The notes under the pieces were generated by a model that was not told where the DNA came from, made no database searches, and saw nothing but the letters and a program-made list of their open reading frames with translations. This document shows, piece by piece, positions 39,774-48,489 of a stretch of DNA of 57,579 bases. The stretch's first letter is position 1, and the number at the start of each line of letters is the position of its first letter. This stretch comes from Caenispirillum salinarum AK4 (GTDB lineage Bacteria; Pseudomonadota; Alphaproteobacteria; Rhodospirillales; Rhodospirillaceae), in the NCBI RefSeq assembly GCF_000315795.1, contig NZ_ANHY01000009.1, positions 1-57,579 on the forward strand, written 5' to 3'. Both the position numbers and the translations under genes were made by a program.

Positions 39774-40565
39774 TCATCCGCCCTTCGCCGGCATCCGCCG
39801 GGTGATGGCGTCCACCAATCCATCGGGCAGCGCGCCGGCCAGCCAGCTGCCCATGTAGGTGGGCAGGGGGAAGGCGATGCGGCCCCGGTCGCGGGCCAGC
39901 TTCCGGCGGATGATGCGGGCGGCCTTCTCGCCGGACATGAAGAACGGCATGGGGAAGTCGTTGGCGGCCGTGATGCGGCTTTCCACGAAGCCGGGGCAGA
40001 TGACCGACACCCGCACCCCTTCCGGCCCCAGCCAGCCGCGCAGGGCCTCGCCCCAGGTCTTCACGGCTGCCTTGCTGGCGCAGTAGGCCGGTGCGCCGGG
40101 GAAGCCGCGAAAAGCGGCCATGCTGCTCACCAGCGCGATCTGACCCGCCCGGCGTTCGCGGAAGCGGGGGATGAGGGGCAGCACGGTGTTCATTACGCCG
40201 TCGACGTTTACCGCCATGATCCGCCGCGTCTGTTCGGCGCTCTCGCCCATCAGCCCGCCCTGGCCGCCGGATGCCGTGCCGGCGGAGATGCCGGCGTTGG
40301 CCACCACCAGGTCCAGCGGGCGGACCGCGTCGGTCTCCAGCACGAACGCTTCCATGGCGTCGCGGTCGGCGACGTCGACGATCCGCCCTTCGGCCTCCGC
40401 GCCCTTGGCCCGGCAGGCATCCACCGCGTCGTCCAGGCGCGCAGGGTCGCGGCCGGTCAGCGTCAGCCGCACGCCCGGCGCCGCGTACTCCAGCGCCAGC
40501 GCCCGGCCGATGCCCGACGAGCCGCCGGTGATGAGGATGTGGCGGGGAGTGGGGGCGCGGGTCAT
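39774..40565 (-). CDS. Short-chain dehydrogenase/reductase
   Basis: NAD(P)-dependent oxidoreductase of 263 residues, substrate unknown. The cofactor motif is TGGSSGIG (about 14-21), with VANAGIS, the catalytic Ser in LVSSMAAF and YCASKAAVK with the Tyr and Lys. CPGFVESRIT follows. The C-terminus has a hydrophobic stretch (FPLPTYMGSWLAGALPDGL), as in membrane-associated members. Its ATG overlaps the upstream hepT stop as ATGA, so it is translationally coupled to a toxin-antitoxin pair, an unusual arrangement. Confidence 0.93.
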   Translation of the reverse strand: MTRAPTPRHILITGGSSGIGRALALEYAAPGVRLTLTGRDPARLDDAVDACRAKGAEAEGRIVDVADRDAMEAFVLETDAVRPLDLVVANAGISAGTASGGQGGLMGESAEQTRRIMAVNVDGVMNTVLPLIPRFRERRAGQIALVSSMAAFRGFPGAPAYCASKAAVKTWGEALRGWLGPEGVRVSVICPGFVESRITAANDFPMPFFMSGEKAARIIRRKLARDRGRIAFPLPTYMGSWLAGALPDGLVDAITRRMPAKGG

Positions 40566-40942
40566 GGGTGGCGGGACTCCTCGTCGGTTTCGGCGGGCAG
40601 GCTGTCGTCGTCGAGCACGGCGCGCAGCATGACCTCCAGCGGCGGCAGGTCGCCGGTCACCGTGCGCCAGAGGATCTCCGGGTCCACCGAGTGGTACTCG
40701 TGGATGAGCACGTGGCGGATTTCCGCCAGGTCCTGCCACGGCACGCGGGGGTGGGCGGCACGCACCGGTTCCGGCACGCGGGCGGCGGCCTCGCCGATGA
40801 TTTCCAGGTTCCGCGCCACGGCGTCGATGGTCCTGGTGTCGGCGACGAAATCGTCTTCCGTCAGGCCGGCGATGTAGTGGCGGCAGCGGTCGATGGCCTC
40901 CAGCATGTCGTCCAGGCGCACGCGCCAGTCCTTGTAGCTCAT
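40562..40942 (-). CDS. hepT: HepT-like toxin (DUF86)
   Basis: Toxin of the MntA-HepT type, an RNase-like HEPN protein that is silenced by adenylylation by its partner. The 126-residue product has the HEPN motif Rx4H with following Tyr in IRHVLIHEYHSVD (about 75-87). The first helix is DMLEAIDRCRHYIAGLTEDDF, and the NLEIIGEAA segment is typical of DUF86. It is 1 base downstream of mntA and overlaps the SDR gene downstream. Confidence 0.9.
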   Translation of the reverse strand: MSYKDWRVRLDDMLEAIDRCRHYIAGLTEDDFVADTRTIDAVARNLEIIGEAAARVPEPVRAAHPRVPWQDLAEIRHVLIHEYHSVDPEILWRTVTGDLPPLEVMLRAVLDDDSLPAETDEESRHP

Positions 40943-40943
40943 G

Positions 40944-41324
40944 TCAGAGGACCCTCACCGATTCGGTCAGCACGCGCTCGCGGATGCGGGGCTTGAGGTT
41001 GGCGGGCGTGACCAGATCCACGGGGCGCTGCAGAATGCCCTCCAGCAGGTGCTTCAGTTCCACGAACTCCAGCATGCCGTCCGGGCGGCCGGGCTGGAAC
41101 TCCACCAGCAGGTCCACGTCGCTCTCGCGCCGGGCGGCGTTGCGCACCACCGAACCGAACAGCGACAGCCGCGCGATGCCGAATCGCTCCAACTCGTGCA
41201 GGTGGCGCTTGAGGTGCCAGAGGACCTCCTCGCGCCGGGCGGGGTTGGACTTGCGCAGCCGGGCCGCATAGCGCTTGAGGGCGCCGGCGCGGTCGCGCGG
41301 GACGGTGACGGTCAGCTCTGTCAT
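40944..41324 (-). CDS. mntA: MntA-like nucleotidyltransferase antitoxin with N-terminal extension
   Basis: Antitoxin of the HepT-MntA pair that would transfer AMP to HepT. The minimal nucleotidyltransferase fold shows the GSx10DxD motif in LFGSVVRNAARRESDVDLLV. Before it lies an extra ~50 residues (MTELTVTVPRDRAGALKRYA...) with a ribbon-helix-helix-like beta strand and helix. The start is uncertain: ATG 41324 gives this 126-residue product, and ATG 41408 would add 28 basic residues. Neither has a clear ribosome-binding site. Confidence 0.82.
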   Translation of the reverse strand: MTELTVTVPRDRAGALKRYAARLRKSNPARREEVLWHLKRHLHELERFGIARLSLFGSVVRNAARRESDVDLLVEFQPGRPDGMLEFVELKHLLEGILQRPVDLVTPANLKPRIRERVLTESVRVL

Positions 41325-41521
41325 TTCGGTGTCGTCGGAGCCGGTGCGCCGGGGACGTGGATGGCGGTGGCGGGGGGTGCGGCTCTTGCGGTGGGATGCT
41401 CTGCTCATGATGCCAGTCTACGCCGGCGCCGGCGGTGTGGGGAAGGGCCATGCGCGGGTTGTTGCACGGGCCGCGCGGGGCTATAACCGGCGGACGAACG
41501 AGGACCGAAAGGACGTTATCC

Positions 41522-42436
41522 GTGCCCATCGCCAGCATGACAGGCTTCGCCCGCGCCGAAGGGGCTGACCCCACGCGGTCCGGCACCACCTGCATCTGGG
41601 AGGTGCGCAGCGTCAACGGCAAGGGGCTGGAGACCCGCTGGCGCATCCCGCCCGGCTACGACGGGCTGGAGATCGCGGTGCGGGAGACCGTGGCGAAGCG
41701 GCTCAAGCGCGGCAACGTCTCGGTCACCCTGACGGTCTCCAGAGGCGACGAGCAGCCGTCCTACCGCGTCAACGAGGCGCTGCTCGACCAGATCATGGAC
41801 GCCGCCCGCCGCTGGCAGATCAAGACCGGCGATGTCGCGGGCGTGCAGATGCCGCGCCTGGACGGCCTGCTGGCGCTCAAGGGCGTGCTGGAGCAGGTCG
41901 GCGAGGCGGAACCGGACGCCCAGGCCCGAGAGGCCCGGGATGCCGCCCTCATCGTCATCCTGGACGACGCCCTGGTGAAACTGGCCCAGGCCCGCGCCGA
42001 CGAGGGCGCGCGCATGGAGGCCGTTCTGGTCGAGCATCTGGATGCCATCGCCGACCTGGTGGAGCAGGCCGCCGGCACCGCCGCCCTGCGGCCGGAGGCC
42101 GTGAAGGCGCGGCTGCGGGAACAGGTGGCGGCGCTGGTCGACGCGCAGACGCAGCTCTCCGAGGACCGCCTGGCGCAGGAACTGGCGCTGCTGGCGGTCA
42201 AAGGCGACGTGCGCGAGGAACTGGACCGCCTGCGCGCCCACATCGCCCAGGCCCGCGAACTGATCGCCGAGGACAAGGGGCCGGTGGGCCGGCGGCTGGA
42301 CTTCCTGTGCCAGGAGTTCAACCGCGAGGCCAACACGCTGTGCTCCAAGGCCCAGGACGTGGCGCTGACGCGCATCGGCCTGGACCTGAAAGCCGTCATC
42401 GACCAGTTCCGCGAGCAGGTCCAGAACATCGAGTGA
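41522..42436 (+). CDS. yicC: YicC-family endoribonuclease
   Basis: RNase of the YicC family, implicated in RNA turnover. The 304-residue product opens VPIASMTGFARAEG, the family's hallmark N-terminus. RSVNGKGLETRWRIP is near the start, and GRRLDFLCQEFNREANTLCSKAQD near the C-terminus carries the likely catalytic acidic residues. I use the GTG at 41522 because AAAGGACG lies at good distance; the ATG at 41537 would remove the conserved first five residues. gmk follows, a very common order. Confidence 0.92.
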   Translation: MPIASMTGFARAEGADPTRSGTTCIWEVRSVNGKGLETRWRIPPGYDGLEIAVRETVAKRLKRGNVSVTLTVSRGDEQPSYRVNEALLDQIMDAARRWQIKTGDVAGVQMPRLDGLLALKGVLEQVGEAEPDAQAREARDAALIVILDDALVKLAQARADEGARMEAVLVEHLDAIADLVEQAAGTAALRPEAVKARLREQVAALVDAQTQLSEDRLAQELALLAVKGDVREELDRLRAHIAQARELIAEDKGPVGRRLDFLCQEFNREANTLCSKAQDVALTRIGLDLKAVIDQFREQVQNIE

Positions 42437-42473
42437 GAGAACGGCCGCCAAGGCCTCCGAGGGGGAAGCAATC

Positions 42474-43202
42474 ATGTCCGTCGTCGCGTCGTCGCCTTCA
42501 TCGTCCTCCCAGTCCACCGCCTGCGCCGTCGACCAGGGCGCGGGCGCCGGCGGCGGCCAGCCGTCGGGCGGCATCCGGCGCCGCGGGCTGATGCTGGTGC
42601 TGTCCTCGCCGTCGGGCGCGGGCAAGACCACCATCTCGCGGTCCATGCTGGAGCGGGACGACAACATCGCCATGTCCGTTTCGGTCACCACCCGCCCGCC
42701 CCGCCCGGGCGAGGAGGACGGCCGCGACTACCACTTCATCGGCGTGGAAACCTACAAGCGCATGGTCGACCGGCAGGAACTGCTGGAGCACGCGCGGGTC
42801 TTCGACAACTTCTACGGCACGCCCAAGGGGCCGGTCATGGACAGCCTGGCCGGGGGGCGCGACGTGCTGTTCGACATCGACTGGCAGGGCACGCAGCAAC
42901 TGGCCGCCAACGCCCGCCAGGACCTGGTGAGCATCTTCATCCTGCCGCCCTCGGTCGACGAACTGGAGCGCCGCCTGCGCGGCCGCGCCCAGGACAGCGA
43001 CGAGGTGGTGCGCAAGCGCATGGCCAAGGCCGCCGACGAGATGAGCCACTGGCCGGAATACGACTATGTGGTGGTGAACAACGACGTGGAGCAGTCCATC
43101 GCCAGCGTCACCGCCATCCTTCATGCCGAGCGCCTGAAGCGCACCCGGCAGGTGGGGCTGGCGGAGTTCGTCAACGGCATGCGTGGCGCTGAGGCCGAGT
43201 GA
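42474..43202 (+). CDS. gmk: Guanylate kinase
   Basis: Phosphorylates GMP to GDP with ATP. The 242-residue product has the P-loop SSPSGAGKTT (about 44-53), SVSVTTRPPRPGEEDGRDYHF for GMP binding and FDIDWQGTQQL. Its first 36 residues are a Ser/Gly/Ala-rich extension absent from most guanylate kinases. GAGGGGGAAG precedes the ATG at 42474. A start within the extension cannot be excluded, but no other ATG exists before the core. Confidence 0.96.
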   Translation: MSVVASSPSSSSQSTACAVDQGAGAGGGQPSGGIRRRGLMLVLSSPSGAGKTTISRSMLERDDNIAMSVSVTTRPPRPGEEDGRDYHFIGVETYKRMVDRQELLEHARVFDNFYGTPKGPVMDSLAGGRDVLFDIDWQGTQQLAANARQDLVSIFILPPSVDELERRLRGRAQDSDEVVRKRMAKAADEMSHWPEYDYVVVNNDVEQSIASVTAILHAERLKRTRQVGLAEFVNGMRGAEAE

Positions 43203-43204
43203 TC

Positions 43205-43249
43205 GCTCCCGGTGCCGGTGGCCTTCTTGAAGGCATCGGCACCGGGAGC
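43205..43249 (+). promoter_or_regulatory. Large hairpin just after gmk, enclosing the ribosome-binding site of a tiny ORF
   Basis: GCTCCCGGTGCCG (43205-43217) and CGGCACCGGGAGC (43237-43249) are perfect 13-bp arms. Inside, GCCTT and AAGGC extend the stem after a small bulge. There is no T-run, so it is not a standard terminator. The GGGAG in the right arm is the only Shine-Dalgarno sequence for the ATG at 43256. Confidence 0.6.
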
Positions 43250-43255
43250 ATCGCC

Positions 43256-43372
43256 ATGACCGGGCGCAAGCCCGCACCCCGCACCGTGACCGTCACCCCG
43301 ACCGAGGAGCAGGCGGCATTCGTCGACGCCTTCGCCCGACGCGCCGCCATTCGTCCGGCCGGTGTGCCGTAG
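43256..43372 (+). CDS. Tiny ORF (38 residues), possibly a truncated DNA-binding antitoxin-like peptide
   Basis: Reads MTGRKPAPRTVTVTPTEEQA, then AFVDAFARRAAIRPAGVP. The beta-strand RTVTVT followed by a helix resembles the start of ribbon-helix-helix antitoxins (ParD type), but it ends before a second helix. It is bracketed by a hairpin containing its ribosome-binding site and by a terminator just after its stop. That fits a real small gene at the end of the yicC-gmk transcript, though coding is unproven. Confidence 0.4.
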   Translation: MTGRKPAPRTVTVTPTEEQAAFVDAFARRAAIRPAGVP

Positions 43373-43402
43373 CGCCACCGTCCCACCGCAAATGGCGCTT
43401 TT
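43371..43402 (+). terminator. Rho-independent terminator of the yicC-gmk transcript
   Basis: AGCGCCA and TGGCGCT form a 7-bp stem with a 15-base loop followed by TTTTC. It begins within the stop codon of the 38-residue ORF. Confidence 0.65.
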
Positions 43403-43468
43403 CATCTGCCGTCCGGCGTCCTAGGTGGAGGGCATCGTCCCATTCACCGTTCACTGGAGGCCCGCCCG

Positions 43469-43948
43469 ATGGAATACCTGCACACCATGGTCCGCGTCAG
43501 CGATCTGGATGCCTCGCTGGACTTCTACTGCGACAAGCTCGGCATGGTCGAGGTCACGCGGAAGGAGAGCGAGCAGGGCCGCTTCACTCTGGTGTTCCTG
43601 GCGGCGCCGCAGGACCTGCAGGAGGCCGACCGCGAGAAGGCCAAGGGCGAGGCCGCCGCCAGCGCCGTCAGCTTCAACACCCCCATGATCGAGCTGACCT
43701 ACAACTGGGACCCCGAGGAGTACACCGGCGGCCGCAACTTCGGTCACCTGGCCTTCCGTGTCGACGACATCTACGGCACCTGCCAGAAGCTCCGGGATGG
43801 CGGCGTGACCATCAACCGCCCGCCGCGCGACGGCCGCATGGCCTTCGTCCGCTCGCCGGACGGCATCTCCATCGAACTGTTGCAGAACGGCGAGGCCAAG
43901 GCCCCCGCGGAGCCCTGGGCGAGCATGGAGAACACCGGCTCCTGGTAA
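43469..43948 (+). CDS. gloA: Lactoylglutathione lyase (glyoxalase I)
   Basis: Metal-dependent isomerase that detoxifies methylglyoxal bound to glutathione. The 159-residue VOC-fold product has likely ligands His5, Glu75, His93 and Glu136 ([31 protein letters not shown]). It is about 25 residues longer than E. coli GloA because of an inserted Ala/Glu-rich loop at about 47-70, as in many alphaproteobacterial versions. GGAGG lies before the ATG. Confidence 0.93.
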   Translation: MEYLHTMVRVSDLDASLDFYCDKLGMVEVTRKESEQGRFTLVFLAAPQDLQEADREKAKGEAAASAVSFNTPMIELTYNWDPEEYTGGRNFGHLAFRVDDIYGTCQKLRDGGVTINRPPRDGRMAFVRSPDGISIELLQNGEAKAPAEPWASMENTGSW

Positions 43949-43995
43949 GCTGCACCACCGCCGGGCCGGCGGCCCTCTGACGCGGCTGGCCCGGC

Positions 43996-44955
43996 CTATT
44001 CCGCGGCGACGCGCGGGGCACGGTCGGTGCCTGCGGCGGCATCGCCCGCAGCCGGCTTGTCCAGCAGCAGGGCCGTGTCCAGGTCGAAGGCATCGGCAAG
44101 CCTGCCGGCCAAAGCTTCCAGCTCGGCGATGCTGGCGATGCGGCCGAACTCCTGGGCGTCGCGGCACAGGCGGGCGTGCCGCGCCACGTCGGCCATCATG
44201 TCCTTGGCGCAGGTCGTATCCCGCATGAGCCGGCCCTGAAGGTGCGCTTCCTCGGCCGCGCGGGTCAGACGGGCAAGGTCGCGGGCGTTGGCGTCGTCCA
44301 TGACCATGCCGCGGGCGTAGCGCCCGTTGATGTCACCGATCAACCCGACGATGAGGCCCGCCAGCGCCCGCACCCGATGGGCGCTCAGGGCCCGCCGGCA
44401 GGCCTGCTGGTCGCCGGCAACGGCGTCCGCGTCCTTGCGCTTGAGCGCCTTGGCCTCCAGAACGTTGACCGGCGTGATGGTCGGCGCCTGCGGCCCTGGA
44501 CGGGGGACGGCGCGGCGTTCCGGCCCGACATAGCTGGACGTGACGACGAAGGGTTTGCGCGCGTGGATCAGGTTGTGCAGCCGCTGGTCCAGATAGCCCT
44601 CCGACCACGGATGGATCAGCAGATCGTCGGCGCCGCTGTCGACGCCCCGGCGCACGGTGTCCGGCGCCGCTTCCGACAGCACGGCGATGATGGGCGTGAA
44701 GGGGTCGACTCGGCTCATGCCCGTGCGGATCCGCCGGAAGTAGGCGCCGGCGTCGCCGCCCGGCAGGTCCATGGCGGCAATGATGATGTCGGGCTTTACC
44801 CGCTCCGCCACCTCTTCCAGGTCCTGCACCGTCTCCGCCCATTCGGTGTCGCGGAAGCCCATGTAGTACAGGCTGGACCGCAGCACCTGCAGGCGCGGCT
44901 TGCGCGCGTCCGCAACGACGGCGGTGACGTTGTTGAAGAAATACGTGTGAGCCAT
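43996..44955 (-). CDS. Degenerate response-regulator receiver protein
   Basis: A 319-residue protein whose first ~130 residues have the receiver fold (TAVVADARKPRLQVLRSSLY, PDIIIAAMDLPGGDAG, IIAVLSE, GADDLLIHPWSEGYL). The phosphoacceptor Asp position, four residues before the PGG proline, is Ala61. The conserved Lys is His115, and only one of the two N-terminal acidic residues remains. It is therefore probably not phosphorylated. After SSYVGPERRAVPRPG, a linker found after receivers in related bacteria, comes a helical C-terminal region of unknown role. It may act as a phosphorylation-independent adapter. Confidence 0.8.
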   Translation of the reverse strand: MAHTYFFNNVTAVVADARKPRLQVLRSSLYYMGFRDTEWAETVQDLEEVAERVKPDIIIAAMDLPGGDAGAYFRRIRTGMSRVDPFTPIIAVLSEAAPDTVRRGVDSGADDLLIHPWSEGYLDQRLHNLIHARKPFVVTSSYVGPERRAVPRPGPQAPTITPVNVLEAKALKRKDADAVAGDQQACRRALSAHRVRALAGLIVGLIGDINGRYARGMVMDDANARDLARLTRAAEEAHLQGRLMRDTTCAKDMMADVARHARLCRDAQEFGRIASIAELEALAGRLADAFDLDTALLLDKPAAGDAAAGTDRAPRVAAE

Positions 44956-45077
44956 GGCGCCTTACCCCTCTTCCGGCGCCGCCACCCGTCTCCCCCGGGA
45001 CGACCGCGCCGCATACCCTTTCGGCGTTAAATCGTAAGACTCATAAGACGCTCGGTGCAGGTATAGGGTCGAGGTGT

Positions 45078-45117
45078 AAAAAAGGATACCGGCAGCGCAA
45101 AGGTGTGTTGCGCTGCC
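45078..45117 (-). terminator. Terminator of the lptF-lptD-surA-pdxA-rsmA operon
   Basis: Directly after the rsmA stop, GGCAGCGCAA and TTGCGCTGCC form a perfect 10-bp stem with a 7-base loop. On the minus strand TTTTTT follows seven bases later. Confidence 0.75.
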
Positions 45118-45990
45118 TCAAAGGCAGCGCGCCAGCGCGCAGAAATCCTCGACCGACAGTTCTTCCGCCCGTGCGGTCGGGGCGAGGCCGGCGCGGGCGC
45201 ACGGGGCCTCGCCGTCGCCGCCGGCCAGTGTTTTCAGGCTGGCGCGCAGCATCTTGCGGCGCTGCCCGAAGGCGGCCGCCGTCACCTTTTCCAGCGTGGC
45301 GAAATCGGCGTCGCACAGGGGCTGGCTGCGCGGCGTCAGGTTGACCACCGTCGAGACGACCTTGGGAGGCGGCGTGAAGGCGCGCGGGTTGATGTCGAAC
45401 ACCGGTTCCACATGGCACAGCCATTGGGTGATGACGGACAGGCGACCGTAGTCCTTGGTGCGCGGCTTCGCCACCAGTCGGTCCACCACCTCCTTCTGGA
45501 ACATCAGCGTCATGCCGGCCAGGGTGTCCAGGCGCTTGAGCCAGCCCAGCAGCAGGGGGGTGGCGACATTGTAGGGCAGGTTGGCGACGATCCGCCGGGG
45601 GCCGTCGCCCAGGGCCGTGACGTCCACTTCCAGCGCGTCGGCCTCGATGACCTCCAGCCGCCCGGGCCAGCGCTCTGCGATCTCGGCCAGGGCGGGCAGG
45701 GCGCGGGGGTCGCGCTCGATGGCGATGACCTTGCGGGCACCGGCGTAGAGCAGGGCGCGGGTCAGGCCGCCGGGGCCGGGTCCGATCTCGACCACCGTGC
45801 CGTCGTCGATGGCTCCGGCAGCGCGGGCGATGCGGCCGGTCAGGTTGAGGTCCAGAAGGAAGTTCTGCCCCAGGCTTTTGCGCGCCGCCAGGTCGTGGCG
45901 GGCGATGACGTCGCGCAAGGGCGGCAGGCCGTCGGCGGCCAGGGCTTCGCCCGGAGCGGCGTCGTGCAGGGTGGTCTGGCTGCGGGTCAT
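45118..45990 (-). CDS. rsmA: 16S rRNA dimethyladenosine transferase
   Basis: Dimethylates the two adjacent adenines in the 3'-terminal hairpin of 16S rRNA (KsgA). The 290-residue product has [17 protein letters not shown] at the N-terminus, the SAM-binding [15 protein letters not shown] and the catalytic [11 protein letters not shown] motif. [13 protein letters not shown] is the family's later signature. Its ATG overlaps the pdxA stop as ATGA. The frame extends upstream through pdxA, but that part is a shadow. Confidence 0.97.
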   Translation of the reverse strand: MTRSQTTLHDAAPGEALAADGLPPLRDVIARHDLAARKSLGQNFLLDLNLTGRIARAAGAIDDGTVVEIGPGPGGLTRALLYAGARKVIAIERDPRALPALAEIAERWPGRLEVIEADALEVDVTALGDGPRRIVANLPYNVATPLLLGWLKRLDTLAGMTLMFQKEVVDRLVAKPRTKDYGRLSVITQWLCHVEPVFDINPRAFTPPPKVVSTVVNLTPRSQPLCDADFATLEKVTAAAFGQRRKMLRASLKTLAGGDGEAPCARAGLAPTARAEELSVEDFCALARCL

Positions 45991-47027
45991 GCGGGCGTTT
46001 CCCGGCGCAGGGCGGCCATCTCGCCGGCCATGCGCAGGGCGGCGCACAGGCTGGTGTCGTCGGCGGCACCGGTGCCCGCGATATCGAAGGCCGTGCCGTG
46101 ATCGGGCGAGGTGCGCACGAAGGGCAGGCCCAGCGTCACGTTGACGCCGCCGGCGAAATCGATGGTCTTGAGCGGGATCAGGGCGTGGTCGTGGGTCATG
46201 CACAGCGCTGCGTCATAGCGCGTGCGGGCGGCTTCGTGGAACAGGGTGTCGGCGGGCGCCGGGCCGAAGGCGTCGATCCCCAGGGCGCGCAGGTCGGCGA
46301 CGGCGGGGGCGATGATGTCGATCTCCTCGCGCCCCATGACGCCGCCCTCGCCGGCGTGCGGGTTGAGCGCGGCGACGGCCAGCCGCGGGCGCGCGATGGC
46401 GAAGTTCCGGCGCAGTCCGTCGGCGGTGAGGCGGCCGATCTCCACGATGGTCTCGCGGCGCAGGGAGTCCACGGCCTCGCGCAGGGACAGGTGGACGGTG
46501 ACCGGCACGACGCGCAGGCCAGGACAGGCCAGCATCATCACCGGGGTTGCGCCGCCCGCCAGTTCGCCCAGGAACTCCGTATGGCCGGGGTGCCTGAAAC
46601 CGGCCTGCTTGAGCACCGCCTTGTTGATGGGGTTGGTCACCACGCCGCCGGCACGGCCTTCGGTCGTGAGGGTGACCGCCCGCTCGATGGCGGCGACCAC
46701 GGCGGGGCCGTTGGCGGGATCGGGCTGGCCCGGTTCCACGGCGGCGGGCACGTCCTGGCGCAGCACGGGCAGGGCGTCGGGAAAGACGGCCAGGGCCTCT
46801 TCGGGCGCGGCGATCTCGCGCACGGCCACCGGCACGCCCAGCCGGGCCGCCAGGGCTTCCAGGCGCTCGGGGCTGTCGATGACGAAGAACGGCGGCAGCC
46901 GGCGCGCCCCCGACGCGGCACCGGAGCGCCGGGCGTACGCGGTCAGGGTGATGTCGCCGCCGATGCCCGCCGGCTCGCCCATGGTCACCGCCAGCGGTGG
47001 CGCGGGCAGGGGCGTGGGCTCGGTCAT
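45987..47027 (-). CDS. pdxA: 4-hydroxythreonine-4-phosphate dehydrogenase
   Basis: NAD- and metal-dependent step of pyridoxal phosphate synthesis by the DXP-dependent route. The 346-residue product starts [16 protein letters not shown] and has [24 protein letters not shown], with metal-binding histidine. It also has [20 protein letters not shown] and [15 protein letters not shown]. The ATG at 47027 follows GGGAGG. It is 49 bases after surA and translationally coupled to rsmA, the classic order. Confidence 0.97.
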   Translation of the reverse strand: MTEPTPLPAPPLAVTMGEPAGIGGDITLTAYARRSGAASGARRLPPFFVIDSPERLEALAARLGVPVAVREIAAPEEALAVFPDALPVLRQDVPAAVEPGQPDPANGPAVVAAIERAVTLTTEGRAGGVVTNPINKAVLKQAGFRHPGHTEFLGELAGGATPVMMLACPGLRVVPVTVHLSLREAVDSLRRETIVEIGRLTADGLRRNFAIARPRLAVAALNPHAGEGGVMGREEIDIIAPAVADLRALGIDAFGPAPADTLFHEAARTRYDAALCMTHDHALIPLKTIDFAGGVNVTLGLPFVRTSPDHGTAFDIAGTGAADDTSLCAALRMAGEMAALRRETPA

Positions 47028-47076
47028 GTCGGCCTCCCGGGGGTTGGAGCGGGGCGCCCGGCGCCGCCGCCGCGCA

Positions 47077-48417
47077 TCAGAGTCGAACGTCAACGATGGC
47101 GGCGCGGCGCAGGTCGCGCAGGCGGCGCTGGGACAGCGATTCCACCTTCTCCTGCTTGATCTGCTGACGGACCGCCTCGCGGTCGGGCAGGCCGCCGGAG
47201 CCCCCGCGGTCGCAGATCATCGCGACCACTTCGCCGCCGGCGACGGGCACCGATCGGCTGGCCTGCTCCTCGGGCAGGTTGGAGACGGCGGCGGCGACCG
47301 CCTCGGGCAGGTCGCCGAGCGTCACCGAGCCCACGCGGCCCGAGCCCGGCGTGCCGATGTCTTCGGCCAGCGCCACGAATTCCTCGCACGAGCGCGTCGC
47401 CTGGGCGCGTTCGGTCAGGGCGGCGCGGCGTTCCTCGGGCATGGCGTTGGCGCCCGTGTCGGGCAGCATGATCTGCGCCAGCTCCAGCCCCTGCCGCGCC
47501 GGGGCCTGCGCGCCGGCGACACGCTTGCCGCGCACCAGCAGGATGGTGTAGCCGGCGGCGGTGCGGATGGGCGGCGTGATGCGGTTTTCCGGCGTCTCGG
47601 CGATGGCCTGCCGCAGCTCGGGCTCCAGCGTCGGCAGGGGGATCCAGCCCATGTCGCCGCCCCGCGCCGCCGAGGGATCGCGGCTGAACTGCTGGGCCAG
47701 CGCCCGGAAGTTGGCGCCCGAGGCGATCTGCTGGGCCAGCCGCTCGGCCGCCTGGCGCACCTCGGCCTCGCGCGTCGGGTCCTCGACGGGCAGGTAGATC
47801 TGGGCCAGCAGGGCTTCGGGCTTGCCCTGGGCTTCCTTCAACTGCTCCAGCCGCGCGTCGACTTCGGCCTCGCTGACGGTCACGCGCCCGGCGAGGGAGG
47901 ACTGCACCACCTTGATCCAGGCGATCTCCGCCCGGACCTGGCGCTCGAAGGTGCCGAAGGGGATGCCGGCCTGGGTCATCTGCTGCCGGAGCGCCCCGGG
48001 CGCCAGGTTGTTCTGGGCCTCCACCTGGCGGATGCCCTCGGCCATGTCCGATTCAGAGACCTCGATCCCCAGGCGCTCGGCCTCCTGCATGCGCAGGGCC
48101 TCGCCGATCAGCCCCTGGAGGACCTGCGGCAGCAGGCGCTGCCGGGTTTCCTGGCTGTCGGGCAGGTTCGACGTCGCGATGATGAAATCCATGCGCGTGA
48201 TGATGTCGCGCAGGGATACCGCGTCCTGGTTCACCACCGCGGCGATGCGCTGGATGTCCTGGGCGGCCGCCGGCGAGGCCGACAGGGGCAGGGCGCCCGG
48301 CGCCAGGGGCGTGGCGGACAGCAGCAGCGCGGCAGCAAGGCCGGCGGCGGCGATCCGGCGGGCGCGGTGGCGCGGCGCGGGCGCGGCGGAGCGGGGGCTG
48401 GCGGTGTGGATGCTCAT
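47077..48417 (-). CDS. surA: Periplasmic peptidyl-prolyl isomerase/chaperone SurA
   Basis: Chaperone that escorts outer-membrane proteins such as LptD. The product is 446 residues from the ATG at 48417 (an in-frame ATG at 48435 adds six). A signal peptide (about 1-53, ending ASPAAAQ) leads to the SurA N-domain starting DIQRIAAVVNQDAVS. A parvulin domain follows, with ANFRALAQQFSRDPSAARGGDMGWIP. The second parvulin-like part is degenerate. It lies between lptD and pdxA, as usual. Confidence 0.94.
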   Translation of the reverse strand: MSIHTASPRSAAPAPRHRARRIAAAGLAAALLLSATPLAPGALPLSASPAAAQDIQRIAAVVNQDAVSLRDIITRMDFIIATSNLPDSQETRQRLLPQVLQGLIGEALRMQEAERLGIEVSESDMAEGIRQVEAQNNLAPGALRQQMTQAGIPFGTFERQVRAEIAWIKVVQSSLAGRVTVSEAEVDARLEQLKEAQGKPEALLAQIYLPVEDPTREAEVRQAAERLAQQIASGANFRALAQQFSRDPSAARGGDMGWIPLPTLEPELRQAIAETPENRITPPIRTAAGYTILLVRGKRVAGAQAPARQGLELAQIMLPDTGANAMPEERRAALTERAQATRSCEEFVALAEDIGTPGSGRVGSVTLGDLPEAVAAAVSNLPEEQASRSVPVAGGEVVAMICDRGGSGGLPDREAVRQQIKQEKVESLSQRRLRDLRRAAIVDVRL

Positions 48418-48489
48418 GTGCTGTCTCGATACCATCGTGCGTGCATGCGGGCGTGGCGCGGGCGGGGCGGCCTACTGCTCGTCCTGAAG

